Assembly: GCA_023427925.1 (NCBI GenBank)
Contig: JAEYZS010000104.1
Span: forward strand, 1 to 18,217
DNA length: 18,217 nt
Source of the DNA: Pseudomonadota bacterium
Lineage (GTDB): Bacteria > Bdellovibrionota > Bdellovibrionia > Bdellovibrionales > JAEYZS01
Direction of reading: 5' to 3'
Part shown: in pieces, positions 6,179-14,523 of the stretch
Position numbering within the stretch: position 1 is the first letter of the stretch
How the letters are laid out: each line of letters opens with the position of its first letter
Translations under genes and position numbers: made by a program
Notes under the pieces: model-generated
Database searches by the model: none
What the model was told of the DNA's origin: nothing
The model's input: the letters and a program-made list of their open reading frames with translations, nothing else

Positions 6179-8958
6179 GAAAGGGCCTCGACACACTTCG
6201 GACATACTCCCGGGTGCTTTGTTGATGAATTTATATTTGTATTGTAGCTCCAGCATCTAATGCATTTTTCGCCGTCGGCTTTTTTTGCCTCGATATGGAG
6301 GGGGCCATTTTTGAGAGTCACTTGCGAGACAATAAAGAACTCAGTAAGGCTGTCTTTGAGCAATTCAAGAACCTTTAAATCCTCTCCTTCTGCTGTAATC
6401 ACAAGTTGAGCTTCTAGGCCTGAACCAATCACTTTATTTTTTCGAAGTTCTTCAAGGTTTTTAAGTGCTTCAGTTCTTATTTTTTGGAAAACCTCAAATG
6501 TAGCAAGAACTTCATTGTTTACCCATGCCTTGTTGGTCGCTGGGAATTTTTCTAAAAATACACTTTCTTTTTCTTTTCCAAGAGTAAAGGAGTATGTTTC
6601 TTCTGCGAGGAATGAAGCAATTGGAGCCATTAATTTTGCAAGTGTCGTTGTCACTTCGTAAAGAGCAGTCTGTGCGGATCTTCTCAACTGACCATCGCTC
6701 TTTCTAACATATAAACGATCTTTTAAGATATCGAGGTAAAAGGCAGATAAATCAACAGTCACAAAGTTATTGATCAAATGATAGATCTTATAGAACTCGT
6801 ACTTATCATAGGCTTCTGTAACGTTCTCAATGAGAGCGTTGAGTTTGGCGAGTGCCCACTGATCCAAAGATGTTAACTCACTGTAAGCGAGAGCATCTTT
6901 TTTATGATCGTAGTCCGAAAGATTTCCAAGTAAGAATCTAACTGTGTTTCTCAAACGTCTGTAAGTTTCTGTGATTCTCGCGAGTGCTTCAGGGTTACAT
7001 GACATATCGTTTGCGTAATCTTCATGACATGCCCATAGCCTTAAAATATCTGATCCCGCATTCTTGATAATATCCATCGGATCAACTGTGTTACCCAGGC
7101 TCTTGCTCATCTTTTGGCCTTTTGCGAACATCACAAAGCCGTGAGTGAGTACATTTTTAAATGGTGCAATTCCTTCGGCAGCGACTGATGCTAAGAGTGA
7201 AGTGTGGAACCATCCTCGATGTTGATCTGAACCTTCGAGGTAAAGATCAGCAGGATAATTGTGTCCACGTTTCTTTTGAACTGCCGCCCAAGAAACACCA
7301 CTATCGAACCAAACATCGAGAATGTCTCTGCCTTTTTCAAATTCTGTCTTTCCACATTTTTCACATTTGTGGTTTCCTGCAAAAACTTTTGCGTCTGTGT
7401 CGTAGTATGCCTCCATGCCTCCACCTTTATCCATAGCATCGGCAATTCGAAGCATGATATCTTCCTTAGCTACAGGTTCTTGGCAGCTCTTGCAATAAAG
7501 AACAGGAATCGGAACACCCCAAAGTCTTTGGCGAGAGACACACCAGTCAGGTCGATTTTCAATCATGGATGTGATACGTCGTTCTCCCCAAGCGGGAACC
7601 CAATTGACTTCTTTGATTGCATTTAATGATTTTTCACGAATAGTGTGATCATTTTCGTTTTTTTTGTAGTCCATCTTTAAGAACCACTGAGGAGTTGCTT
7701 TGAAAATGAGGGGAGCCTTTGATCTCCAGCAATGAGGATAACTGTGTTCAATTTCTCTATGGTGGAGAAGGTGACCGGTTTCTCTAATTAATTCCAGTAC
7801 GATTTTGTTACCTTCTTTTAGAACGTGTTTACCAACCAGAAAGTCAGGAGCCTCGGAGGTATAGAAACCTCCATCGTCCACAGGAGAAAGTATAGGAAGC
7901 TGATACCTCAAACCAACATTATAGTCATCAATACCGTGGCCTGGGGCTGTATGAACGAGACCTGTACCAGCCTCAAGGGTAACGTGATTTCCTAAAAGCA
8001 CTTTTCCAGTACGTTCAATGAAAGGGTGTTTATATTCTAAATTTTCAAGATCAGAGCCTTTAAAGATTTTTGGCTTTGTCAGTGATTTTAAAGTGATGCC
8101 AGTATCCTTCTCAAAAGCTTCCTTTAAGCCTTGAGCGATAACGAGGTAGTCCGTCTCTGTTTCGTAAACTTCGTAGTCAAACTCAGGATGGGCGGCCACC
8201 GCTAAGTTTGCAGGAAGTGTCCAAGGAGTTGTGGTCCAAATGACGAGATTTGTTTTTTTGCCTGCTTCAGGAGTATCAAGATGCTTTAGCATTTCGAACT
8301 TCACGTAAACTGCTTGAGACTTATAGTTCTTGTATTCAACTTCGGCTTCTGCAAGGGCAGTTCTCAAAGCCCAGCACCAGTAAACGGGTTTTGTTCCATG
8401 ATAGAAGGCACCAGTTTTTAGAATCTTAGCTAGAACTCTGATTTCCTCAGCCTCGTACTCAGGCTGTAAAGTGAGATACGGATTTTCCCAGTCTGCCATC
8501 ACACCGATGCGGATGAATTCGTCTCTTTGGATTGCCATCCATTTACGCGCTTCTTCTCGACATAGATCACGGAATTGTTTGTCAGTGAGGTCGTCACGTT
8601 TGTCGCCGATAGCTTTGGTAACACCAAGTTCAATAGGAAGACCATGGCAATCCCAACCTGGAATAAAGGGAGCATTAAAGCCCGCCATGTTTTTGTATTT
8701 AGTGACCGTGTCTTTTAGAATTTTGTTGAGAGCGTGGCCTACGTGAATGTGTCCATTGGCATATGGCGGCCCGTCAGCAAAAGCGAATGAACCTTTCTCA
8801 GTGTTTTGAGAAACCATTTTGCTGTAGATCTCGTTCTTCTTCCAAAAATCGAGGAACTCAGGCTCCCTTTGATTAAGATTTCCCTTCATCGGAAAGTCGG
8901 TTTTAGGAAGATTTAACGTTTCTTTATAATTGGCTTGTCCATTTTGATTTGCGCTCAC
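6175..8958 (-). CDS. ileS: isoleucyl-tRNA synthetase
   Basis: Charges tRNA-Ile with isoleucine in the cytosol. The 927-residue length matches E. coli IleS (938). Domains in order: the class I HIGH motif as HVGH (72-75) within PPYANGHIHVGH; the CP1 editing domain, with WTTTPWTLPAN (241-251) and GTGLVHTAPGHGIDDY (331-346); internal cysteine pairs CKSC (489-492) and CEKC (532-535); KMSKS (616-620); an anticodon-binding domain; and a C-terminal zinc finger with Cys at 899, 902, 919 and 922. The C-terminal zinc finger fits the common bacterial IleS1 type. Translation starts at GTG, with AAGGA 5 nt upstream. It is the first gene of the ileS-lspA-lgt operon, an arrangement familiar in Proteobacteria. 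The leader is too short for a T-box. Confidence 0.98.
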   Translation of the reverse strand: MSANQNGQANYKETLNLPKTDFPMKGNLNQREPEFLDFWKKNEIYSKMVSQNTEKGSFAFADGPPYANGHIHVGHALNKILKDTVTKYKNMAGFNAPFIPGWDCHGLPIELGVTKAIGDKRDDLTDKQFRDLCREEARKWMAIQRDEFIRIGVMADWENPYLTLQPEYEAEEIRVLAKILKTGAFYHGTKPVYWCWALRTALAEAEVEYKNYKSQAVYVKFEMLKHLDTPEAGKKTNLVIWTTTPWTLPANLAVAAHPEFDYEVYETETDYLVIAQGLKEAFEKDTGITLKSLTKPKIFKGSDLENLEYKHPFIERTGKVLLGNHVTLEAGTGLVHTAPGHGIDDYNVGLRYQLPILSPVDDGGFYTSEAPDFLVGKHVLKEGNKIVLELIRETGHLLHHREIEHSYPHCWRSKAPLIFKATPQWFLKMDYKKNENDHTIREKSLNAIKEVNWVPAWGERRITSMIENRPDWCVSRQRLWGVPIPVLYCKSCQEPVAKEDIMLRIADAMDKGGGMEAYYDTDAKVFAGNHKCEKCGKTEFEKGRDILDVWFDSGVSWAAVQKKRGHNYPADLYLEGSDQHRGWFHTSLLASVAAEGIAPFKNVLTHGFVMFAKGQKMSKSLGNTVDPMDIIKNAGSDILRLWACHEDYANDMSCNPEALARITETYRRLRNTVRFLLGNLSDYDHKKDALAYSELTSLDQWALAKLNALIENVTEAYDKYEFYKIYHLINNFVTVDLSAFYLDILKDRLYVRKSDGQLRRSAQTALYEVTTTLAKLMAPIASFLAEETYSFTLGKEKESVFLEKFPATNKAWVNNEVLATFEVFQKIRTEALKNLEELRKNKVIGSGLEAQLVITAEGEDLKVLELLKDSLTEFFIVSQVTLKNGPLHIEAKKADGEKCIRCWSYNTNINSSTKHPGVCPKCVEALS

Positions 8959-8986
8959 AAGTATCCTTTTTTATTGAGCTTATGAG

Positions 8987-9013
8987 GTTATATTTTTTGA
9001 TGTTATTCGTCAA
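8987..9013 (-). promoter_or_regulatory. candidate promoter for the ileS-lspA-lgt operon
   Basis: On the minus strand, TATAAC (plus 8987-8992, 5/6 match) lies 15 nt downstream of TTGACG (plus 9008-9013, 5/6 match). Both hexamers are good but the spacing is 2 nt short of optimal. The start would be near 8980, about 22 nt before the GTG. It lies between the stop of the 404-aa gene and ileS, with no terminator visible between them. Confidence 0.4.
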
Positions 9014-9049
9014 TCGAAGGGGGGCAAAGACGCTCTGAATCTACTCGAT

Positions 9050-10264
9050 TTAAGGCCTTGTGGCATTGTCGTAGGATTTGTTCCACAGGTGAGTTAGGAT
9101 TTCCCAGGTCGGATAGAGCTCCTCGTGGAGCTTTTTCGGGGAAGATCGTTTATCAAGTAATTTGCGTATTGAGGAAGCTTGGACCTCATTTGCAGAAGTG
9201 AATTGAGCAATTGATGAAAGATTCTGTAGCTGATTATAATCTAAAATATAGTCTTTTTCGTAACTCGTTCGCTGAGCATAGAGGCCTCTTCCATTGTGAA
9301 GATATTTATGTAAGACATTTATATCTTCATGGAGAGTGCTAAAATATAAAAAATCCAAACTCATTTGCTGTTCTAGAGGGAGCTCCCTTCGCGCTTCAAG
9401 GTAATGATTTCGTAATGCAATTAGGAATTTTCTTTTTTGTTCGTAAGAAAGACCAGTCTGTCGCCAGTCTTTAAATTGTTCTCTGTAGAGTTGGTGGTGA
9501 CTGATGTCGTGAGACGCAAATCCTAGAGGACCTGCTGCGTTGGTTTGTCCATCGGGGTGAGAAATGCGATTACTTAAGCCGATAAAGGAAATATCTGGAG
9601 ATAAGAATAAATTGAATTTCGCCAACGAAGATTCAAGAGTAGAAAAGAGCAAAATTCTATTATCTTTTACGCTAAGAGACTTCGTCCATTCGCTAAAAAA
9701 TTCATTCATTTTGGGAAAAGATTTAACGAAATCTTTATCAGAAATTTGATCCTTTATAAATTTCTCAAGGCGCTCTTTCTGAAGAGGAGTGAAGCGAAAA
9801 ACTGAAGAAGTTTCCCGATTTGGATTCATATGCCACTCTTCAAGTAGGAGAGTTGTTTTTAAAGAGAGTCGGTAGTGCTGCTCTAGATTGAGTCCGACTC
9901 TCTGAGCGGACTCAAGAGTCTGAACGTGATGCTGAATCAGGCTTTTTATAAAAGTAGATTTGTAAGTAGAATCCTTAAGTGGTTTTTTCAAAAACTCTAT
10001 TTGTTTTAATAGATCCCCTGTAAGCTCAGGAGTTTTCATTTTAACGATTTCTGCATTGGTTTTGTTTTGAGACTTGGCGATTTCTATGCGTCCAACTAAG
10101 GATTTGAGATTTTCAAAGCGATCCTTGAAGCTGGAAGTGTTGGATCGAGCGGAATGGGCTTGGAAGCTGCGTTTATCCGCTGTAAAAAGGGCTTCACAAA
10201 GAGAGGAAGCTTGGGCTGAAGTTTGGCCCCATAGTATTAAAAAAAGACAAGCTAACGCCTTCAT
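9050..10264 (-). CDS. secreted protein of unknown family with an HDxxHH motif
   Basis: A 404-residue protein with a signal peptide (MKALACLFLILWGQTSAQA, cleavage after about residue 19). The mature chain is largely helical and charged up to about 200. The most striking block is at 230-257: SNRISHPDG, a Gly/Ala stretch, then SHDISHHQLY. The histidines in HDISHH (252-257), together with H236 and the later LHED (311-314), could form a metal site. This is inference from residue pattern only; I recognise no family. A Cys at 23 follows the signal, but no lipobox precedes it. The ATG has TAGGA 11 nt upstream, which is long. A strong sigma54-type promoter lies in the short gap before it, so expression is probably controlled by an NtrC-type activator such as the one encoded 0.8 kb upstream. 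Confidence 0.85.
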   Translation of the reverse strand: MKALACLFLILWGQTSAQASSLCEALFTADKRSFQAHSARSNTSSFKDRFENLKSLVGRIEIAKSQNKTNAEIVKMKTPELTGDLLKQIEFLKKPLKDSTYKSTFIKSLIQHHVQTLESAQRVGLNLEQHYRLSLKTTLLLEEWHMNPNRETSSVFRFTPLQKERLEKFIKDQISDKDFVKSFPKMNEFFSEWTKSLSVKDNRILLFSTLESSLAKFNLFLSPDISFIGLSNRISHPDGQTNAAGPLGFASHDISHHQLYREQFKDWRQTGLSYEQKRKFLIALRNHYLEARRELPLEQQMSLDFLYFSTLHEDINVLHKYLHNGRGLYAQRTSYEKDYILDYNQLQNLSSIAQFTSANEVQASSIRKLLDKRSSPKKLHEELYPTWEILTHLWNKSYDNATRP

Positions 10265-10304
10265 AAGCCATTAAATCCTATTTGATTTATTCCAATATTA
10301 CATA

Positions 10305-10321
10305 AGCAAGAGAAGTGCCAG
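10305..10321 (-). promoter_or_regulatory. sigma54 (-24/-12) promoter before the 404-aa secreted protein gene
   Basis: The minus strand reads CTGGCACTTCTCTTGCT: TGGCAC, 5 nt, TTGCT, with GG and GC separated by the required 10 nt. Every core position of the family consensus (TGGCAC-N5-TTGCW) is met. The predicted start is near 10294, 30 nt before the ATG at 10264. It lies in the 63-bp gap between two genes, exactly where a promoter is needed. Found by eye; no enhancer site was identified upstream. Confidence 0.72.
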
Positions 10322-10327
10322 AAATAG

Positions 10328-10888
10328 CTATTTTTGAGGAAGGATATCTTTTATTTTTTCATATCCGAGCGTAATAAGCATACGAATAACGTCTGTGTCT
10401 GTTTCAAGATTTAAGCTGTATTTTACCGTGTTTATGATTTCCAGAGAGCGAGGATCAAGAGACAAATTGCTTTCTGCAACTCTCCGCTCTGAAACCTTAA
10501 GCTCAATGCTGCGTTCGTCGTATCTTGGGGTCTCGGGTTGGGGTTTGAACTCCATGCGCTCTTCAAAGCTCTGGGCGAACTCTGGTGTTTGAGGAATTGA
10601 ACTTTTTTGTGCAACTACGGGAGCGGCTGTAGTGGTCTTTGATTTTTCAAACTGATTAAGTTCAGAAGCCAGTGATTCCAATTGAGTTTTAAAATCTCTT
10701 GAGCTGACTGGTGCAATGTTTTCCAATGAGGCAATTCCGTTTCTTTTTGCTTGGAGGTAAAGCGCAACCAATGCGTCCTTGGATGTCGCCATGTTTTTTA
10801 CGTAGTCAGGCTGTGACTGAACCCAAACGTAGGCTCTAGTTAAGTCTTCCTTTGTAAATGCTTGCGGTGGTAAATAAGTGTTCGCCAT
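10328..10888 (-). CDS. hypothetical protein with a possible C-terminal ribbon-helix-helix-like segment
   Basis: A 186-residue soluble protein with no signal peptide or membrane segment. It has three parts. The first is a helical N-terminus (about 10-55, FTKEDLTRAYVWVQSQPDYV onward). The second is a Pro/Gln/Glu-rich, probably disordered middle (about 85-130). The third is a C-terminal block of about 40 residues (LDPRSLEIINTVKYSLNL, then TDTDVIRMLITLGYEKI) whose spacing resembles ribbon-helix-helix (CopG-like) proteins, a resemblance only. No clear Shine-Dalgarno sequence precedes the ATG. It follows the response regulator gene by 177 nt and precedes a sigma54 promoter. Its role is unknown; a regulator is possible. 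Confidence 0.75.
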   Translation of the reverse strand: MANTYLPPQAFTKEDLTRAYVWVQSQPDYVKNMATSKDALVALYLQAKRNGIASLENIAPVSSRDFKTQLESLASELNQFEKSKTTTAAPVVAQKSSIPQTPEFAQSFEERMEFKPQPETPRYDERSIELKVSERRVAESNLSLDPRSLEIINTVKYSLNLETDTDVIRMLITLGYEKIKDILPQK

Positions 10889-11010
10889 GAGAGGGTGTGA
10901 AAGTAGCGATATTTTCGCAAGTCATCAAGGCTTAACTGCATGGGCCTACAATATATTTTTTAATACATACTATAGAATTTTTTTGACTTTGAAGTTAGTT
11001 ACACAGAATC

Positions 11011-11049
11011 AACAGTTTTATCCACACGAAAATTGCAGATAAAACTGTT
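11011..11049. repeat. perfect 12-bp inverted repeat containing a DnaA-box sequence
   Basis: AACAGTTTTATC (11011-11022) and GATAAAACTGTT (11038-11049) form a perfect 12-bp inverted repeat with a 15-nt loop, 17 nt past the response regulator stop. The left arm runs into TTATCCACA (11018-11026), an exact match to the strong E. coli DnaA box. On the minus strand the right arm reads TTATCTGCA, two mismatches from that consensus. No T-run follows on either strand sufficient for a standard terminator. Possible roles are a DnaA or other protein operator for the 186-aa gene, or a structured 3' end of the regulator mRNA. Confidence 0.65.
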
Positions 11050-11065
11050 TTAAAGAATTAAGAGC

Positions 11066-12529
11066 TTATTGGTTGATATAGTCTCTCGGATTGATCCCAT
11101 ATTTTTCAATTTTTCTAAGGAGAGTTTTCTTGGGAATATTTGCATGTAAGGCTGTTTGATTGATTCTACCTTTAAAAGTTTTTAGTGCTTTAATGATGAA
11201 CTCTTTTTCAAACATTTCTTTGTGCTTGCCGAAATCCAATTCTCCAGAAACTTCAACGCCTGCAACTTGGATATCATCTTCACCTGTTGCAGTAATTGAA
11301 GTTTCACCAGTTGCTTCTGAATTTTGTGCTAGTTTTTGAGCATCCTCAAAAGAAATTCCAAGAGATTTAAGAACTTTTTCTGGTAAAGAAGGCAAAGTGA
11401 TCTTATTTGAAGTCTCTAAGACAAACGCATATTCCATGACGTTTTCAAGCTCACGAATATTCCCTGGCCAGCCGTATTTCTTGAAGCAAGCCATTACTTC
11501 AGGAGAGATTCCAAGGATCTTTTTGCCGTGGGCCTTATTGAATTTCATAATGAACATGTTGATCAGATTCTCAATGTCATCTTTTCTATCTCTAAGTGGA
11601 GGTAGGAACATTGGAATTACGCTCAAACGATAAAAAAGGTCTTCTCTGTAAGTTCCTTCTTCAATCATTTTTTCAAGAGGTTTATTAGTTGCTGCAATAA
11701 TTCTAACATTTGCTTCAAGCTCTCTATTCGAACCTACTGGAGTAAAGACTTTCTCTTGGAGGACTCTCAATAGTTTTGCTTGCATCAAAAGAGGCATATC
11801 GCCAATTTCATCGAGGAAGAGCGTTCCGCCTTCGGCGTATTGGAATTTACCTATCTTTCTTTGATCGGCACCTGTGAAGGATCCTTTTTCGTGACCGAAA
11901 AGTTCTGATTCAAATAAGTTTTCTGGAATTGCAGAGCAGTTGATAGCTACAAATTTTTGATCTTTTCTACCAGAGTTAAAGTGAATTGCTCTGGCAACAA
12001 GTTCTTTACCTGTTCCAGATTCACCACGAATCAAAACAGCTGTATCAACATTTGAAAGTCTGGAAATCAATCCGAAAACCTTCTTCATTTCCACGTTTTT
12101 GCCAACAAACTTCCTGTCGGATTCAATAAGAACTGGTGATGAGGCTGCTGCAGATGAAATCATATCGTGTGCTTCTACAGATCTATCAACCAATTGAATG
12201 AGTTCGTCACCTTTAACGGGCTTAGAAAGGTAGTTATATGCGCCTTCTTTAACGGCAGTCACTGCATCGTTAATGTTCGCATAGGCAGTCATAATAAGTA
12301 CGATTGTTTGAGGTGAGATTTCTTTGATTTTTTTGAGTGTCTCAATACCGTTTAAACGAGGCATATCGACGTCAAGGATCACGAGGTCATATTGGTGAGC
12401 TTCCATCTTTTCAACGGCATGCATACCATCTACGGCATCATCTACCATAAATCGCCCAGTATTCTTCAAAGTAGTGCTGACGGCTAATCTCAAGCCAGCG
12501 TCGTCATCAGCTACTAGTACCCTCAACAT
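11066..12529 (-). CDS. sigma54-dependent response regulator (NtrC family)
   Basis: A cytosolic transcription activator that uses ATP hydrolysis to open sigma54 promoters. From the start used here (487 residues) the receiver is at 1-120, with acidic residues D8-D10, phospho-acceptor D53 (VILDVD) and K103. The AAA+ domain has Walker A GESGTGKE (169-176), the sigma54-contact loop GSFTGA (216-221, with Ser for the usual Ala) and Walker B TLFLDEIG (236-243). A Ser/Thr/Glu-rich linker follows (about 390-435), then a Fis-type helix-turn-helix (about 440-487, INQTALHANIPKKTLLRKI). Two starts are possible. ATG at 12550 overlaps the kinase stop (ATGA) and has AGGGGGG 5 nt upstream. ATG at 12529 has GGAGG 4 nt upstream and gives MLRVLVADDD, which fits a receiver best. 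It is almost certainly the partner of the adjacent CHASE2 kinase. Confidence 0.95.
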   Translation of the reverse strand: MLRVLVADDDAGLRLAVSTTLKNTGRFMVDDAVDGMHAVEKMEAHQYDLVILDVDMPRLNGIETLKKIKEISPQTIVLIMTAYANINDAVTAVKEGAYNYLSKPVKGDELIQLVDRSVEAHDMISSAAASSPVLIESDRKFVGKNVEMKKVFGLISRLSNVDTAVLIRGESGTGKELVARAIHFNSGRKDQKFVAINCSAIPENLFESELFGHEKGSFTGADQRKIGKFQYAEGGTLFLDEIGDMPLLMQAKLLRVLQEKVFTPVGSNRELEANVRIIAATNKPLEKMIEEGTYREDLFYRLSVIPMFLPPLRDRKDDIENLINMFIMKFNKAHGKKILGISPEVMACFKKYGWPGNIRELENVMEYAFVLETSNKITLPSLPEKVLKSLGISFEDAQKLAQNSEATGETSITATGEDDIQVAGVEVSGELDFGKHKEMFEKEFIIKALKTFKGRINQTALHANIPKKTLLRKIEKYGINPRDYINQ

Positions 12530-12546
12530 TGTGCCTCCGATATGCA

Positions 12547-14400
12547 TCATTGACGCCCCCCTAAATCTCTATGGCCCTTATTTGGATCCATAGGCAAGTT
12601 AACAGTAAATGTTGAACCTTGCTGAGGGAGACTCTCAACAGAGATCTGTCCTTTATGCAGCTCAACAAAATATTTTGCAAGGTATAACCCTAACCCCGAA
12701 CCCTTGATAGGTGAATTTTTCACATGTTTAGTGCGATAGAACTTTGTAAATATGTGCTTAATCTCGTTTTCAGAGATACCAATGCCCTGATCTGCGACCT
12801 GGACGATGATATTTCCGTCTACTTCCTCACTTGTAACCAAAACCTTAGCATTTGCCGGCGAATACTTGATTGCGTTCTCGACGAGATTACTAAAGACCTG
12901 TCTCATGAGGTCTGCATCGACTTTGACAGAGAATAGAGTTTCAAGTTCTGCAATAATCTCGATATTCTTCTGTTGAGCCATAAACTCATACTTTTTGATA
13001 ATTTCTTCGAGGATTCTGTTTACATCACGAGACTGAAGATTGAGTTTAATTTTCTGAGATTCAACGCGCGAGAGATCTAGAATCGAACTTATAAACTCAG
13101 TTAGTTCTTCGGCTGATCTTCGGATTGTTTGAATCGCATTTTTTTGTTCATTCTCAAGATTGTCCGTTTTTGCAAGTGCGATATCCGCCATGCCTTGAAT
13201 GCGAGCCAGCGGAGTTTTGAGGTCATGAGACATCATACTTAAGAAATTGTTCTTAAGCTCTTCAACTTGGGTAAGAAGCTTGTTCTTCTCAGTCAATTCC
13301 CAGAACTTTTTATTCTCACGAATAAGTCTATAGGGAATAAAGAAGTAGTAACAAACAAACACCGCAACCAACGGCTGAGCCATCCCGATTGCAACTCCAC
13401 CGAGCACAAACAACAGTATCGAGAATACAATATAACCTAAAACCAAACTCAATATGGCTAGGATGCCTTTTGCGGGAGAGAGCATAAAGACTGCGATAGT
13501 TGCAGCTATCGCGAAAGCCACAGTAATCAACCTATTTAGATATGATGGAGCTTTTATTATTCCGCTATTTTCTAAAAAAGTTTGTATAACGTGTGCGTGC
13601 GCTTCTAGCTTAGTCATTCCTAGCAAATCGCGAGAGTAAGGGGTTTTAATATAGTATTCAGGGGTAAATTTATCATCATATCCTACGAGAACTATTTTGT
13701 TTGTATAGGTTCCTTCTTCAAAACTCCCTTCCTTAACATCTGAAATACTTTCTGGTAAGTAAGTATTAGGGCGTTTGTAATTGATGTTTACTTGGAGAGC
13801 TTCTCTAAACTCGAATACACCTCTATACTGAGACGGGTTTTTAATCCCGTTGTAGTAGGATGCTACTCTGGGTTGAAGCAAGAGTTGGTCTTGATAATAA
13901 ATTAATGCGCGCCTAGAAACGCTATCTCCAGCGAAATTACTTTTATCATAAGTAATAACTGCAGGAATATTAGAAATTCGATTATATGGCTCGGGTAATA
14001 CGAGCTGGTTTTCTTGTCCTTTTAAGACGACATCATCAAAGGCTACCATAAAACTTTTAAACCTAGCTGCTAAGTTTGCAAACTCAGCCTTTTGGTCGGG
14101 AGTACCTTTTATGTTTTGAACCGGAAAAGTATAAATTAAAAACGTAGGCTTTTCTTTCAATAACGCTTTTAATAGATCTATATGAGTTGAAAGATTATTC
14201 TTTCTTTCTTCAATAGCTTTTTTATCAACTGCGATCGTCTTGATGAGCTCAGAGTTTGAACCAATGGGATTGGTACGAAATCGAGCATCGTAGAGAAGTG
14301 ATTCTAGGTAAAAGAAATCAAAAGAGCTTACTCCGAGACCGATTCCCAGCGCCAAGACAAAACTAAAAATTGAAACTGCAAGTTTTTGTCTCGGAGACAT
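12547..14400 (-). CDS. CHASE2-domain sensor histidine kinase (HK1)
   Basis: A 617-residue membrane sensor kinase. Helix TM1 (about 8-27) is followed by an extracytoplasmic CHASE2 domain (about 28-288; landmarks YDARFRTNP, SVSRRALIYY and NKIVLVGYDDKF). Three closely spaced helices follow (about 290-308, 313-333 and 337-357), then a short coiled linker. The HisKA H-box SHDLKTPLARI has the phospho-acceptor H392. The HATPase domain has the N-box NLVENAIKYSP (505-515), G1 DQGIGI (537-542) and G2 GSGLGL (567-572), so it should be active. GAGGG lies 5 nt before the ATG. The stop overlaps the alternative regulator start as ATGA. The CHASE2 ligand is unknown. The sensor half is clearly related to that of the upstream kinase (14801-17044). 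Confidence 0.94.
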   Translation of the reverse strand: MSPRQKLAVSIFSFVLALGIGLGVSSFDFFYLESLLYDARFRTNPIGSNSELIKTIAVDKKAIEERKNNLSTHIDLLKALLKEKPTFLIYTFPVQNIKGTPDQKAEFANLAARFKSFMVAFDDVVLKGQENQLVLPEPYNRISNIPAVITYDKSNFAGDSVSRRALIYYQDQLLLQPRVASYYNGIKNPSQYRGVFEFREALQVNINYKRPNTYLPESISDVKEGSFEEGTYTNKIVLVGYDDKFTPEYYIKTPYSRDLLGMTKLEAHAHVIQTFLENSGIIKAPSYLNRLITVAFAIAATIAVFMLSPAKGILAILSLVLGYIVFSILLFVLGGVAIGMAQPLVAVFVCYYFFIPYRLIRENKKFWELTEKNKLLTQVEELKNNFLSMMSHDLKTPLARIQGMADIALAKTDNLENEQKNAIQTIRRSAEELTEFISSILDLSRVESQKIKLNLQSRDVNRILEEIIKKYEFMAQQKNIEIIAELETLFSVKVDADLMRQVFSNLVENAIKYSPANAKVLVTSEEVDGNIIVQVADQGIGISENEIKHIFTKFYRTKHVKNSPIKGSGLGLYLAKYFVELHKGQISVESLPQQGSTFTVNLPMDPNKGHRDLGGRQ

Positions 14401-14430
14401 AATTCCCTCTTTAAACTCAGTGCTTTGATA

Positions 14431-14523
14431 TCAATACATATCCTGAGGACCGGATGCCTCAATTGCATTGCTCACTTTTTTGAATGAGTTCTTTTTGATT
14501 TTCTTTTTCAATATAATAAGCAT
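14431..14523 (-). CDS. possible 30-aa basic peptide in the HK1 leader
   Basis: Short ORF with AAGGAG 7 nt before its ATG, one of the best ribosome binding sites in the window. The product MLIILKKKIKKNSFKKVSN (followed by AIEASGPQDMY) has a basic first half. It ends 30 nt before the HK1 start and so would be cotranscribed with HK1. A second ORF in another frame (14459-14539; MKELRHAYYIEKENQKELI and following, 26 aa) starts upstream, with GGAG 5 nt before its ATG. At most one of the two is likely to be the conserved product. Neither is recognised. Candidate leader peptide or small partner protein. Confidence 0.35.
   Translation of the reverse strand: MLIILKKKIKKNSFKKVSNAIEASGPQDMY

Noticed and set aside
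6179..6256. 26-residue N-terminal extension of LspA from ATG 6256
   Set aside because: It would overlap the ileS zinc-finger coding region by 82 bp and adds a non-membrane extension; ATG 6178 has a ribosome binding site and an ATGA overlap.
8959..9049. T-box riboswitch upstream of ileS
   Set aside because: The gap is 91 nt and the likely leader about 22 nt, far too short for a T-box, with no specifier or antiterminator sequences.
11018..11026. Replication origin suggested by an exact DnaA box
   Set aside because: Only one exact box and no cluster, no dnaA/dnaN/gidA neighbours, and no distinct AT-rich unwinding region beside it.
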